DNA from: Pseudodesulfovibrio hydrargyri
GTDB taxonomy: Bacteria; Desulfobacterota; Desulfovibrionia; Desulfovibrionales; Desulfovibrionaceae
Assembly: GCF_001874525.1 (NCBI RefSeq)
Contig: NZ_LKAQ01000001.1
Coordinates: 620,001-684,000 of the forward strand
DNA: 64,000 nucleotides
Direction of reading: 5' to 3'
The stretch's first letter is position 1. The number at the start of each line of letters is the position of its first letter. Under the pieces are notes generated by a model, which saw only the letters and a program-made list of their open reading frames with translations, did no database searches and was not told the origin of the DNA. The position numbers and the translations under genes are program-made. This document shows positions 25,557-34,522 of this stretch, piece after piece.

Positions 25557-27398
25557 CTAATTCTCCACGGAATGCAGCCCGCCGGAACCGGCCATGAACT
25601 TGACGTTGGTCCGTTCGTGGTCTTCGGGGTTGGACTTGCTGCAATTCCACATGCACGCCCCGCAGTGGACGCACTTTTCGCGGTCGAACAGCGGCACACC
25701 CCCGTCGGGATTGGTGTAGATGGCCTGGCCCGAGCACGCCTCGATGCAGACCTGTTCGCGGCACTTGGCGCACAGGGCCGTGTCCGCGAAGCGCACGTGG
25801 TCGCCATAGCCGGGGTTGGCCTGGACCTTGCCGCCCATGAGCAGCGCGTCCTGGTGGGAGACCAGCAACTGGCCGTCCAGGGGAATTTCGGGCCAGCCCG
25901 CACGGTCCATGAGCGCGTCGTGCAGGCTCGCGCCCTTCTTGGCGCACTCGGCGCGGATGGCCGCGATCTCGCCCGCCGGGATGACGTCGCGGTAGTAGTC
26001 CTCCACGGACGGGATGCGGTCCTGGGGCTTGACCGCCTTGCCCGGCATGTTCAGCAGCCCGTTGGTCAGGCCGCTCAGCCCCATGCCGAAAATGCCGGAG
26101 ATGACGGACTTGGTGAAGCCGTCGCGGGACTTCTTGGCCACCTCGGCCTCCTTTTCGACCCAGGAGGCGCGGCGGCGCGAAACATAGGTGTTTTCCAGAT
26201 TTTCCTTGGTGAACTCGCGGCCGGACCTGAGCAGTTCGAGCACGGCCTCGCCGAGTTGCACGCCCGTGGCCCAGGCCTCGTCCACGCCCGATCCGGTCAG
26301 GATGTTGGTTGAGCCCGAGCCCTCGCCGATGCGGGCGAACCCGTCGCCGCACAGGATCGGCTCGCCGCGCTTGCCCGATTCGTTCAGAGACTTGGCCCCC
26401 CAGGAGCGCAGGGTGCCGCCTTTCAGCCCCTTCCACAGGTACGGATGGAGCATCCAGTGCTGCATGTAGCGGTAGGCGGTGCGCACCGGGTTGTCGAACC
26501 AGGACGGCACGAAGATGCCCAGGGAAGCGACGTTGCCGGGATAGACGTACAGAAAACCGAAGATTTCGGGCTCGGGATAACCGATGGTATGCAGCACCGT
26601 GCCCGGCTCCCAGTGGCAGCCCTCGGGCAGGTCGACCACGCATTTCATGCCCACGGCCCACTCGCGCTGGTGGTTGCCCTCGGGCATGCCCAGCTTGCGG
26701 TTGAGCCGCTGGCCCACCGGGCCCACCGGACCGTCCGCGACCACGGTCAGGGCGGCCTTCATGTCCATGCCGGGCATGTAGCCCGCATTGGGGGTGCCGT
26801 CCTTTTCCACGCCCTGGTCGGCCATGCGCACGCCCTTGACCGCCGAGCCTTCCAGCAGCGGCTCGGCCACCGGGCTGGACGGCCAGATCTGGGCCATGCC
26901 CGTGCCCATCAGGTTCGCGCCCACCCACTGGTTGAGCTGGCCGACGGAAAACAGCATGCCCGGATGCTTTTCCAGAAATTTCGGGATGTACGGCAGTTCA
27001 TAGGCGTCGTCCTTCATGAACGCGCCGAGGACCTTGTCGGCCACCTTGAACGCGCCCGGCCTGCGGCTCGCGCCCACCGGGTCCTTGAGGAACAGGACCT
27101 TCTCCTCCTTGACCTCGCAGGCCATGGGGATCTGGGACAGGTCCAGGTCCGGGAACGTGGCCTTGATGGCGCGCCCTTTGGTGACCACGCCCGACACGCC
27201 GAAGCCGATGTCGTCGGCGCGCTCGTAGCAGATGACCTGCGGCGGCATGCCCGGCATGACCTTCGACTCGGCCACGGGCGTGCCGTCCTCGTTCATCAGG
27301 CCGCGCGTCAGGGTGGTCAGGAAACCGCCCGCGGCCGGGCCGAAGCCCACACATACAATGTCCGTTTCCATCTCGACACGCGGCGTCTCGTCGCTCAT
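25557..27398 (-). CDS. ETF:quinone oxidoreductase-like flavoprotein with ferredoxin tail
   Basis: 613 residues from ATG 27398, whose ribosome site GGAGGC lies in the terminal repeat of an intergenic element. An N-terminal FAD-binding motif (VGFGPAAGG, about 18-26) and a central FAD region ILCGDGFARIGEGSGS mark the GG-reductase/ETF-QO family. The C-terminus has a 4Fe-4S motif CVHCGACMWNC and a second Cys set CAKCREQVCIEAC. It should pass electrons from reduced ETF to the membrane quinone pool. It sits between the acyl-CoA dehydrogenase and etfBA genes, consistent with a fatty-acid or aromatic acyl-CoA oxidation module. Confidence 0.88.
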   Translation of the reverse strand: MSDETPRVEMETDIVCVGFGPAAGGFLTTLTRGLMNEDGTPVAESKVMPGMPPQVICYERADDIGFGVSGVVTKGRAIKATFPDLDLSQIPMACEVKEEKVLFLKDPVGASRRPGAFKVADKVLGAFMKDDAYELPYIPKFLEKHPGMLFSVGQLNQWVGANLMGTGMAQIWPSSPVAEPLLEGSAVKGVRMADQGVEKDGTPNAGYMPGMDMKAALTVVADGPVGPVGQRLNRKLGMPEGNHQREWAVGMKCVVDLPEGCHWEPGTVLHTIGYPEPEIFGFLYVYPGNVASLGIFVPSWFDNPVRTAYRYMQHWMLHPYLWKGLKGGTLRSWGAKSLNESGKRGEPILCGDGFARIGEGSGSTNILTGSGVDEAWATGVQLGEAVLELLRSGREFTKENLENTYVSRRRASWVEKEAEVAKKSRDGFTKSVISGIFGMGLSGLTNGLLNMPGKAVKPQDRIPSVEDYYRDVIPAGEIAAIRAECAKKGASLHDALMDRAGWPEIPLDGQLLVSHQDALLMGGKVQANPGYGDHVRFADTALCAKCREQVCIEACSGQAIYTNPDGGVPLFDREKCVHCGACMWNCSKSNPEDHERTNVKFMAGSGGLHSVEN

Positions 27399-27403
27399 GG
27401 GGT

Positions 27404-27742
27404 GCCTCCGGCGGCCGGGGGAAGGGGAGAGGGGAACCCTTTGAAAAGGGCTTCCCCTCTCCCCTTCCCCCGGGACCCCCCATCCCCCTCTTCCCTCCTA
27501 AACTTTTTGGGCCGCTTCGCGGGGTGTGTCGGGAGGTTGTTCAGGCGTGCCCCTTCCCGGTGCGCCTGTGGGGGGTGGGTTTGGTTGAAGTTTGTTTCTC
27601 AGGACGCGAAATTCGGCTCCGCATCCCCGCGCCGCCAGTATCATATTCGGCTGCCCTCTCCCCTTCCAGGCGGCGCGGCGACAAAAAGTTTTGGAAGGGA
27701 GAGCGCGAGAGGGAAACCTTTCTCAAAAGGTTTCCCTCTCGC
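27404..27742. repeat. Intergenic inverted-repeat element, partly degraded (copy B)
   Basis: Left terminus GCCTCCGGCGGCC (27404-27416) leads into a near-perfect hairpin of 59 bases (27415-27473; GGGGGAAGGGGAGAGGGGAA pairs with the following pyrimidine tract). AAACTTTTT with GCCGCTTCGCGG follows. On the far side AAAAAGTTTT precedes a perfect 17-bp hairpin (27705-27742), but the right terminal repeat is missing. The 359 bases between the two genes contain no visible CDS. The 27705-27742 hairpin lies just after the acyl-CoA dehydrogenase stop and is its likely terminator. Confidence 0.7.
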
Positions 27743-27757
27743 ATCTTGCTATCTTTT

Positions 27758-29926
27758 CTAACCCTGCGGGTAATCGAGGGCTTCGGGGATCATCACTTCG
27801 GCCAGGGCGTTGCCCGCGCGGTCCTTGGCCAGGCGGGAACCGGCCAGGCACATGTCGAGCGTGGCCTTGAGTTCGCGGAAACGGACGAGGTCCGGGCGCG
27901 CGCACTTGGACTGGTCGCCCAGCGTGCCGTCCTGGGCGCATTCCTCCTTGGACTTGAGCTCGGGCTCGCACTTCTCGGCTATGCCGCCGTCCGGGGTCGG
28001 GCAACGATTCCAGTTGTAGCCGTAGACCAGTTCGGAACAGATGCGGGCCACTTCGCCGGCGGCGCGGGCGGCCTGCACGTGGCACAGGTCCTTGTAGAAC
28101 CCGGTCAGATCGTCCAGCCCCTCGGCCAGGGTCATGGACATGGGGCCCTTTTCGATGAGCTCCATGACGTCGCAGGCCAGGAAGTAGGGTCCGAGAATCC
28201 AGCCCAGGGCATCGGCCATGGGGAAGGTCACGCCCTGCCGCTTGTTGTGGTAGAGCTTGCGGCCGTCCTGGTCCGTGGCCTCCTGCAGGAAGGCCAGGGT
28301 CCACTGCCACAGCTCCATGGCCGAGGCGAGCACGTAGCCGCCCAGACCCGGGACGTCCTGGCCCGCGCGGCGCATCTGCCCGATCCAGTTCTCCATGACG
28401 CAGCCGAAGATGTCGGAGGTCATGGTCATGGTCAGGTGGCGGCGCTGCACGGCCTCGGGGCCCTCGTAGGTGGCCTCGAGCTGGCAGTCGCTCCACTTCT
28501 GCATAAGGAAGCCGGGACAGTCCTCGGTGATGCCGTAGCCGCCGACCAGGGCCACGGCCTCGCGCATCTTGTTGGCGCCCTCGCCCGTGTTCCAGAGCTT
28601 CACGCCCGGGTTGAGGATGCCCGCCAGGGCCTCCATGTAGGCGTACTGGACCAGGGTGTCGCTGGAAAGTTCATTGTAGCGGGCCTCATCGCGAGTGCCC
28701 GGAGCGGAATATTCCAGCTTGATGAATTCGCGGACCTGGTCGTGGAGCTTGCGCAGGGCGGCCATCTGCTTGCGGATGGAGGTCACGCCCTCGGCCGCGA
28801 AATGGGCCTCCTTGGCCTTTTCGATGGGGTCGAAGCGGTCGGCCAGGCGCGCGGCCGCAAACGCCAGGGAACAGCCCGCCTCGCCGCTGGCCCAGACGTC
28901 GGCCAGGCGCTGCAGGGCGTCCTCGTTGATCTGCAACCCCTTGTCGAAGCGCGGGGAGCCTTCCTTGCAGGCGTCGCCGCCCCGGAAGCGGTTGCGGTGG
29001 TAGCGGATAACCGGCTCCACGGCGGAAAGCAGCTTGGCCGAGGTCATCAGCCCCACGGGGATACGGGTGCGGTGAAAGACCGCGCCGATGATCTCGGAAT
29101 GATTGTATTTGGGCACGATCACGCCGTCGACCACGTCGTATCCGCCGATGATGCGGGAGGCGGGCACCTTGAGGTTGAGCACGGGATCGCGGGTGGAGGA
29201 AAGCTGGTGGACCATCTTGAGGGTGGGCGCGCCCCGGTCGAAGGTGCCCTCGTCGCCCTCTTCGAGGATGACCATGAAGGTCCCCTTGATGCGCTCGTCG
29301 TTGGACTCCACGGCGGCGGTCACGAAGTTGGCGAAGTCCATGTTGGTGATGAACCGGCCGCGCTTGTCGACCTGGAGCATGGGCTCCTCGCCGTCCTTCC
29401 ACTCGGCCACGGTGGCCTTGCCGCAGAGCACGCCGGTGTCCACGCCCACGTAGGGCAGCGGCTCGGTCAGGGCGAACGCCCCGCGCCAGATCTCGCGATC
29501 CTCGCCCGGCTGGGGCGGGACGCAGGCGGCCATGTACTTGTCGCGCTGCTCCGGGGTCCCCTTCTCGTGGATCGGGGCCAGGGCCAGGCAGGAGGCCAGG
29601 GAGGAGGTGGCCGCGCCGGCGTCCACCCAGGCCAATTCGAAAGCGACCAGGGCCAGGGCCAGGTTCTTGGGGCCCTCGATGAAACCGCCCTGGTGGGGGT
29701 CCATGAACAGCGCGGTCAGCCCGGCCTGGTCAAAGGCGGTCAGCAGCTCGCCCTTCTGCTCGGTCCATTCGTGCGTGTTGCGTGCCCCTTCGGCCACCAG
29801 TTTGGCCACAGTGGTGCGGGCGATGGACCGGGCGCTCTGCACGGACATCTGGAGATCGAAACGCTCGGCGAAACGCCACATGAGTTGACGGACATCGTCT
29901 CCCGGAAGGGTACGAAGTGTATACAT
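27758..29926 (-). CDS. Acyl-CoA dehydrogenase, large form
   Basis: 722 residues from ATG 29926. The FAD-binding acyl-CoA dehydrogenase core is visible: GAFALTEP near residue 150, MDFANFVTAA, VPASRIIGGYDVVDGV, and EATYEGPEAVQRR, which carries the family's YEG(T/P)..IQR motif and likely catalytic Glu. It is larger than the usual 380-600 residues. A Cys-rich stretch near the C-terminus (NRC, EKCEP, EECAQD, SKCARPD) is not part of the standard fold. It should oxidise an acyl-CoA and pass electrons to the ETF encoded downstream, hence to the quinone pool. Confidence 0.88.
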   Translation of the reverse strand: MYTLRTLPGDDVRQLMWRFAERFDLQMSVQSARSIARTTVAKLVAEGARNTHEWTEQKGELLTAFDQAGLTALFMDPHQGGFIEGPKNLALALVAFELAWVDAGAATSSLASCLALAPIHEKGTPEQRDKYMAACVPPQPGEDREIWRGAFALTEPLPYVGVDTGVLCGKATVAEWKDGEEPMLQVDKRGRFITNMDFANFVTAAVESNDERIKGTFMVILEEGDEGTFDRGAPTLKMVHQLSSTRDPVLNLKVPASRIIGGYDVVDGVIVPKYNHSEIIGAVFHRTRIPVGLMTSAKLLSAVEPVIRYHRNRFRGGDACKEGSPRFDKGLQINEDALQRLADVWASGEAGCSLAFAAARLADRFDPIEKAKEAHFAAEGVTSIRKQMAALRKLHDQVREFIKLEYSAPGTRDEARYNELSSDTLVQYAYMEALAGILNPGVKLWNTGEGANKMREAVALVGGYGITEDCPGFLMQKWSDCQLEATYEGPEAVQRRHLTMTMTSDIFGCVMENWIGQMRRAGQDVPGLGGYVLASAMELWQWTLAFLQEATDQDGRKLYHNKRQGVTFPMADALGWILGPYFLACDVMELIEKGPMSMTLAEGLDDLTGFYKDLCHVQAARAAGEVARICSELVYGYNWNRCPTPDGGIAEKCEPELKSKEECAQDGTLGDQSKCARPDLVRFRELKATLDMCLAGSRLAKDRAGNALAEVMIPEALDYPQG

Positions 29927-30131
29927 AAGCAGCTTCCCTGAAAGGTTGTTATTTGACTGGAATTTTCAGTTCTCAATAATAGTCCGGGACGATAGGCCAT
30001 TGTCCCTGGTGAGTCAAAGTGTTTTTGCCTCTTAAACAAGCGTTTCAGCGGCTTTCCGGGCGGTTCGGACCCATTTTCGCCCCCCGGAAACCGATCTTTT
30101 TCCAAAAACCGGGGAACGCCGGGCAAGGAGG

Positions 30132-33100
30132 ATGGAATCGCGCTTTGACTTCGCCCCCGATTCCCTGCACTATCGCGCAATCTCAGAAAAGGCGGCAACG
30201 GCGATGGGCCAAGACATTCCGAACATACGAACCCTGGCGAGGGACATCGGCGCCCTTTCCGAGGGCGCGCCTTCCGGCGGCCCCGGCATCGGGGAACTGA
30301 CGGCGGATGTCATGCGCTGGTGCGACGCCACGCCCCACCCGGCCCACGGCGAGGCCGTGCCCCTGGCCGAGGCCCTCCTGGCCCTGTACCGATTGGCCGC
30401 GAACTCGGCCGACATCCACACGGTCCAGGCCTGCCTCCAGGCACTGGTCCGATCGAACCGGTTCGGCCGGACCCTGTGCGTCCGGTGCCTCAACGCCCGC
30501 AACACCCCCCTGCCCCGCCTGGAGCCCAAAGTGGCGGCCTGGCCCGCCCGCGACCGGCTGGCCCTGGCCCACGCGATGCTCAAGGACTTTCCCGGCGACA
30601 TGGACCGCGACACCCTGACCTGGATCGAGGAACGGCTCAAGCCGCTCATGGGCACGGACCCCGAGGAGCTGGTCCCGTTCGTGGCCCGGCTCGGCGAGCA
30701 GGACGAGGTCCTGGCCTTCCCGGTCAGGCAGGTCATCGTGGGCGGATTGTTCGGCCGCCACCTCAACTCCAGACTGACCAACGGCGTGGCCGAGGCCTAC
30801 CTGGAAGAGCTCTGCCGGGTCATCCGGGGCCTGGGCGACTCGGCGCACGGCGAGGCCCTGGCCCAAGGGGTGGCCCTCGGCCGTTTCAAGGCGAACGAGA
30901 CGCTTCTGCGGACCATCGCGGCCGTGGGCGAGGCGGGCAACAAGACCATCCTGGACACGCTGCTCAAGATCCTGCCCAAAGCCGACGCCAAGGTCGGCGG
31001 GGCGTGCCTGGAAGCGCTCATCCGCCAGGACCACCCGGGCATGGGCAAGCTGCTGGCCTCGGTCCGCTCCCGCATGCCGGGCATCCGCGCCGCCGCCATC
31101 GCCCGCGCCCCCCTGCTCGGCGACATCGGCTACGTCCAGTACATCTCCTCCCAGCCCGAGGAGCGCCGGGCCGACGTCCAACTCGAGATGCTCGGCGCGC
31201 TCGAGGCCATCGCGCCGGACTTCGTGCGCAACGTGTCCGGAGAATGCCCGGCCAGGGGAACCGGCTCCCCCCGCGTCCTGGAGGCCGCCCCTCCGGCCCA
31301 GCCCCGCCGGGACGCGCCCGAGGCGCAGAGGACCGGCTTCCTCAAGGGGCTGTTCCGGTCCAGGCCCCGGACCCTGCAGGATATACTGCCCAAGCCCGGC
31401 AACGTCCGCGACCAGGACCTGCCCGGCTCGGCCGTGGACGGCGGCCAGCTGGAAAACCGGGAGCTGACCGGGCTCGGCCTGGCCGGGTCCTCGTTCGTCA
31501 ACACCGGTTTCTTCCGGGGAAAGCTCTCCAACGTCGACCTGGCCGACGGACTCATGCGCGACTGCACCTTGTCCGGCATCGAGTTCCGGGAGGTGCGCCT
31601 GACCGGCATGGAGTTCGCGGGCACCCGGTTCGAGGAGTGCGTGTTCACGGACTGCACTTTCACGGGCGCGTTTTTCTCCGGCTGTGCTTTCAAGGGGTGC
31701 CGCTTCCGGACCTCGACGTTCAGCGAGACCGCCCTGCGCGACTGCCGGATGGACCGCAGCGATTTCACGGCCTGCACCCTGGCCGGAAGCATCCTGCACG
31801 GCTGCTCCGTGCGCTCCTCCCGGTTCGAGGAGTGCGACCTGTCCTTCAGCGAATGGATCGGCGACGATTTCCGGGGCGTGGAGTTTTGCCGCGCCTGCCT
31901 GCACGGACTGTACATCCGGGACTGCGTGCTCCTGTCCATGGAGCTGCCCGGCTCGTCCGTGACCCGGTCCGTGATCAAGAACTCGGACGCCGGGCACCCG
32001 CAATTTATGGCCAACCGGCTGCGCCAGCTGACCGTGTTCGCCAGGGAGGCGGAAAAAAACGGGGTCTCCAAAAGCCGGGAGACCGACCCATTCCGGGCGC
32101 AGAGGGCGCTGGCAGCGTGGTCCAGGGAGTTGACCTTCATGCGCAGGGAACGGCGCATGCTCGACAACAACCGCCAGCGCATGCACCGGGCCATGGGCAC
32201 CCTGACCCGCGACCAGCAGGCCTTTCTGCGCATGCTCCCCCTGCTCCTGGACAGCGACCTGTTCGAGCGCCGCCACAATTTCGGCAACATCCCGTCCAGC
32301 CGGGTCTGGGGCTACTACCCCTGCCTGACCGAGCTGGAACTGGTCGGCGAGCGGATGGGGCTGGAGCCGGAGTTCGAGCCCTCGCCCGAGGTGCGCATCC
32401 AGGCGGTCTACGCCATGGGCAGCCTGGGCACCGTGGCCCAGACCTCCAGTTCGGACCTGGACTGCTGGGTCTGCTACGATGGCGACGTGACCATGACCGT
32501 GGAAAACGGTCTGCGGCGCAAGCTCGACGCCATGGCCCTGTGGGCGGACAGCGATTTCGGCCTGGAAGTGCACTTCTACCCGATGCGCATGGACGACGTG
32601 CGCGACAACCGTTTTCTGTCCGGGGACGAGGAGAGTTCGGGCTCGGCCCAGGTCCTGCTGCTCAAGGAGGAGTTCTACCGCACGGCGCTCAAACTGGCGG
32701 GCAAGAACATCGCCTGGTGGGTCACTCCGGCCGGGGCCAGCCGCAAGATGTACGAGTCGTGCATCCGCGCGGCCCGGCGCTACCCCCTGTGCGGCAAGCC
32801 GCGCCTGGAGGACTTCGGCCACCTGGCCGAGGTGCCGCCGGCCGAATATTTCGGCGGGTCCCTGTGGCAGATGGTCAAGGCCATCCACTCGCCCTTCAAG
32901 TCCGTGCTCAAGCTCGGCCTGCTCGAGACCTACGCCGCGCCCGGCGCATCCGCCCTGCCCCTGTGCGACCGCATCAAACGCAACCTGATCCGCAACCGCC
33001 AAGGGCGGCAGGACACCGACCCGTACACCGCTCTCTACTCCACCCTGCATGACTACTACTCCGGGCGCGGGGAGGACAACGCCGCGGCCCTGCTCAAGGA

Positions 33101-34043
33101 GTCCTTCCGGCTCAAGGCCAATCTGTCGGACATCCCCCTGTTCATGAACCTACCCACCCGGCCCGAGGACGAGTCCCTGATCTCGGTCCTGTTCGGCTCG
33201 GGCTACGTGGAGCCGGGCAGGCTGGCCGAGTCGCACCGCACCTGGCCCTTCGACAAGTCCCTGCGCATGGGCGCGCACGTGCGCCGGTACATGGTCGACA
33301 CGTACCAGCGCATCCAGGAGGGGCTGTCCGCCGGAAGGCGGGACAAGGGCAGGACCAGGGCTCTGATCAATCCAGAGGACCTGACGCGCATGGGCCGCCG
33401 CATCGCGGCCAACTTCGCGCGCAAGAACCACAAGATCATGCGCGTGCCGTTCATGGACACCCGCGAAAACGGTTTCCCCCTGCTGCACTTCTCCGCGGAA
33501 AAGGCGACCGGCAAGCCGACCGTCTGGACGGTGCGCGGCGGCACCCGGGTGCAGGCCAAACAGGCGGCCGAGCATCTCCAGCTGCTGCACCGCAACCAGT
33601 TTCCCGTCCATCTGCTGGCCTGGCTGCTGGCCAACCGAATCTTCCACCCCAAGAGCCTGCTGCAGGCCGACCGGTCCATCGCGCCCATCGCCCTGGCCGA
33701 CCTGCAGAAGCTGATGGCCGCCCTGCACGACGCCTTCCCCTTTGCCGAGACCTTTGAACCGGACATCAACGAGGGTCTGCGCGCCGAGGAAATCTCCCGG
33801 GCCTTCTTCATCGTCAACATGGCCGTCCCGCGCGAGGCCAGCCGCATCGAACGGGTCTCGGTGATCTACTCGACCAACTGGGGCGAGATGTTCTGCCGCA
33901 CCTTCCTGCAACCCGGTCCGCTGTTCGAGCGCGACCCGGCCCGCTTCCTGGCCGAAAAGGTCGGCCAGACGCTGTCCGAAACCGTCAAACTGGGGCTGTT
34001 CACGCCCAAGGGATCGCAATGCCGAAGAATCACTCTGATCTGA
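30132..34043 (+). CDS. cya: Class I adenylate cyclase with HEAT-like and pentapeptide-repeat N-terminus
   Basis: 1303 residues. Residues 1-400 are helical, HEAT-like repeats; about 430-615 form pentapeptide repeats with ALxxCxF/DFTACTLAGS-type units; the remainder matches class I (enterobacterial CyaA) adenylate cyclase, with the nucleotidyltransferase motif GSLGTVAQTSSSDLDCWVC at about 763-781. It should make cAMP from ATP. In E. coli the catalytic domain is N-terminal and the regulatory part C-terminal, so this order is unusual. Start uncertain: AAGGAGG abuts ATG 30132 with no spacing, and ATG 30204 (with AAGGCGG 8 bases upstream) may be used instead. Confidence 0.85.
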   Translation: MESRFDFAPDSLHYRAISEKAATAMGQDIPNIRTLARDIGALSEGAPSGGPGIGELTADVMRWCDATPHPAHGEAVPLAEALLALYRLAANSADIHTVQACLQALVRSNRFGRTLCVRCLNARNTPLPRLEPKVAAWPARDRLALAHAMLKDFPGDMDRDTLTWIEERLKPLMGTDPEELVPFVARLGEQDEVLAFPVRQVIVGGLFGRHLNSRLTNGVAEAYLEELCRVIRGLGDSAHGEALAQGVALGRFKANETLLRTIAAVGEAGNKTILDTLLKILPKADAKVGGACLEALIRQDHPGMGKLLASVRSRMPGIRAAAIARAPLLGDIGYVQYISSQPEERRADVQLEMLGALEAIAPDFVRNVSGECPARGTGSPRVLEAAPPAQPRRDAPEAQRTGFLKGLFRSRPRTLQDILPKPGNVRDQDLPGSAVDGGQLENRELTGLGLAGSSFVNTGFFRGKLSNVDLADGLMRDCTLSGIEFREVRLTGMEFAGTRFEECVFTDCTFTGAFFSGCAFKGCRFRTSTFSETALRDCRMDRSDFTACTLAGSILHGCSVRSSRFEECDLSFSEWIGDDFRGVEFCRACLHGLYIRDCVLLSMELPGSSVTRSVIKNSDAGHPQFMANRLRQLTVFAREAEKNGVSKSRETDPFRAQRALAAWSRELTFMRRERRMLDNNRQRMHRAMGTLTRDQQAFLRMLPLLLDSDLFERRHNFGNIPSSRVWGYYPCLTELELVGERMGLEPEFEPSPEVRIQAVYAMGSLGTVAQTSSSDLDCWVCYDGDVTMTVENGLRRKLDAMALWADSDFGLEVHFYPMRMDDVRDNRFLSGDEESSGSAQVLLLKEEFYRTALKLAGKNIAWWVTPAGASRKMYESCIRAARRYPLCGKPRLEDFGHLAEVPPAEYFGGSLWQMVKAIHSPFKSVLKLGLLETYAAPGASALPLCDRIKRNLIRNRQGRQDTDPYTALYSTLHDYYSGRGEDNAAALLKESFRLKANLSDIPLFMNLPTRPEDESLISVLFGSGYVEPGRLAESHRTWPFDKSLRMGAHVRRYMVDTYQRIQEGLSAGRRDKGRTRALINPEDLTRMGRRIAANFARKNHKIMRVPFMDTRENGFPLLHFSAEKATGKPTVWTVRGGTRVQAKQAAEHLQLLHRNQFPVHLLAWLLANRIFHPKSLLQADRSIAPIALADLQKLMAALHDAFPFAETFEPDINEGLRAEEISRAFFIVNMAVPREASRIERVSVIYSTNWGEMFCRTFLQPGPLFERDPARFLAEKVGQTLSETVKLGLFTPKGSQCRRITLI

Positions 34044-34342
34044 ACGGCCCCGCCTGCTGGGCCGTGATCTTCACCTCCGTGCGCACGGACACGGACGAGG
34101 GCTACGCCGAAACCGCCGGGCGCATGCTCGAACTGGCCCGGTCCATGCCCGGCTTCCTGGGCGTGGATTCCGCCCGCGAGGAGGTCGGCATCACCGTGTC
34201 CTACTGGGAAAGCCCGGAAGCCATCCGGGCGTGGCGCGAGCACCCCGAGCACCAGGCCGCCCAGGCGCGGGGCCGCAGGGAGTGGTACGCGTCCTTCGCC
34301 ACCCGCGTCTGCAAGGTGGAGCGCGAAAGCCGCTTTCCCTGA
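34019..34342 (+). CDS. Antibiotic biosynthesis monooxygenase (ABM) domain protein
   Basis: 107 residues from ATG 34019, overlapping the adenylate cyclase gene by 25 bases. It shows the ABM/ferredoxin-like dimeric alpha-beta pattern: AVIFTSVRTDTDEGYAETAG, MPGFLGVDSAREEVGITVSYW and EAIRAWREHPEHQAA. Such small proteins include haem-degrading or quinol monooxygenases, and many have no known substrate. Coupling to the cyclase suggests coexpression, not necessarily shared function. Confidence 0.82.
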   Translation: MPKNHSDLNGPACWAVIFTSVRTDTDEGYAETAGRMLELARSMPGFLGVDSAREEVGITVSYWESPEAIRAWREHPEHQAAQARGRREWYASFATRVCKVERESRFP

Positions 34343-34522
34343 CCGGGCGGCGCGGGACTTCCCTTTTTTGGCAATTCATCCGGAAGCCGATATCCCTTCC
34401 CCATCGACAAAACCTGATGAATGATATATGCCTGCTCTCCGTCGGCGCAGAATACAATTTTGTATTTCCGTGCCGATTCCGATTATTCCGTACTCCAACG
34501 AGCATATTTCAAAGGGAACGTC

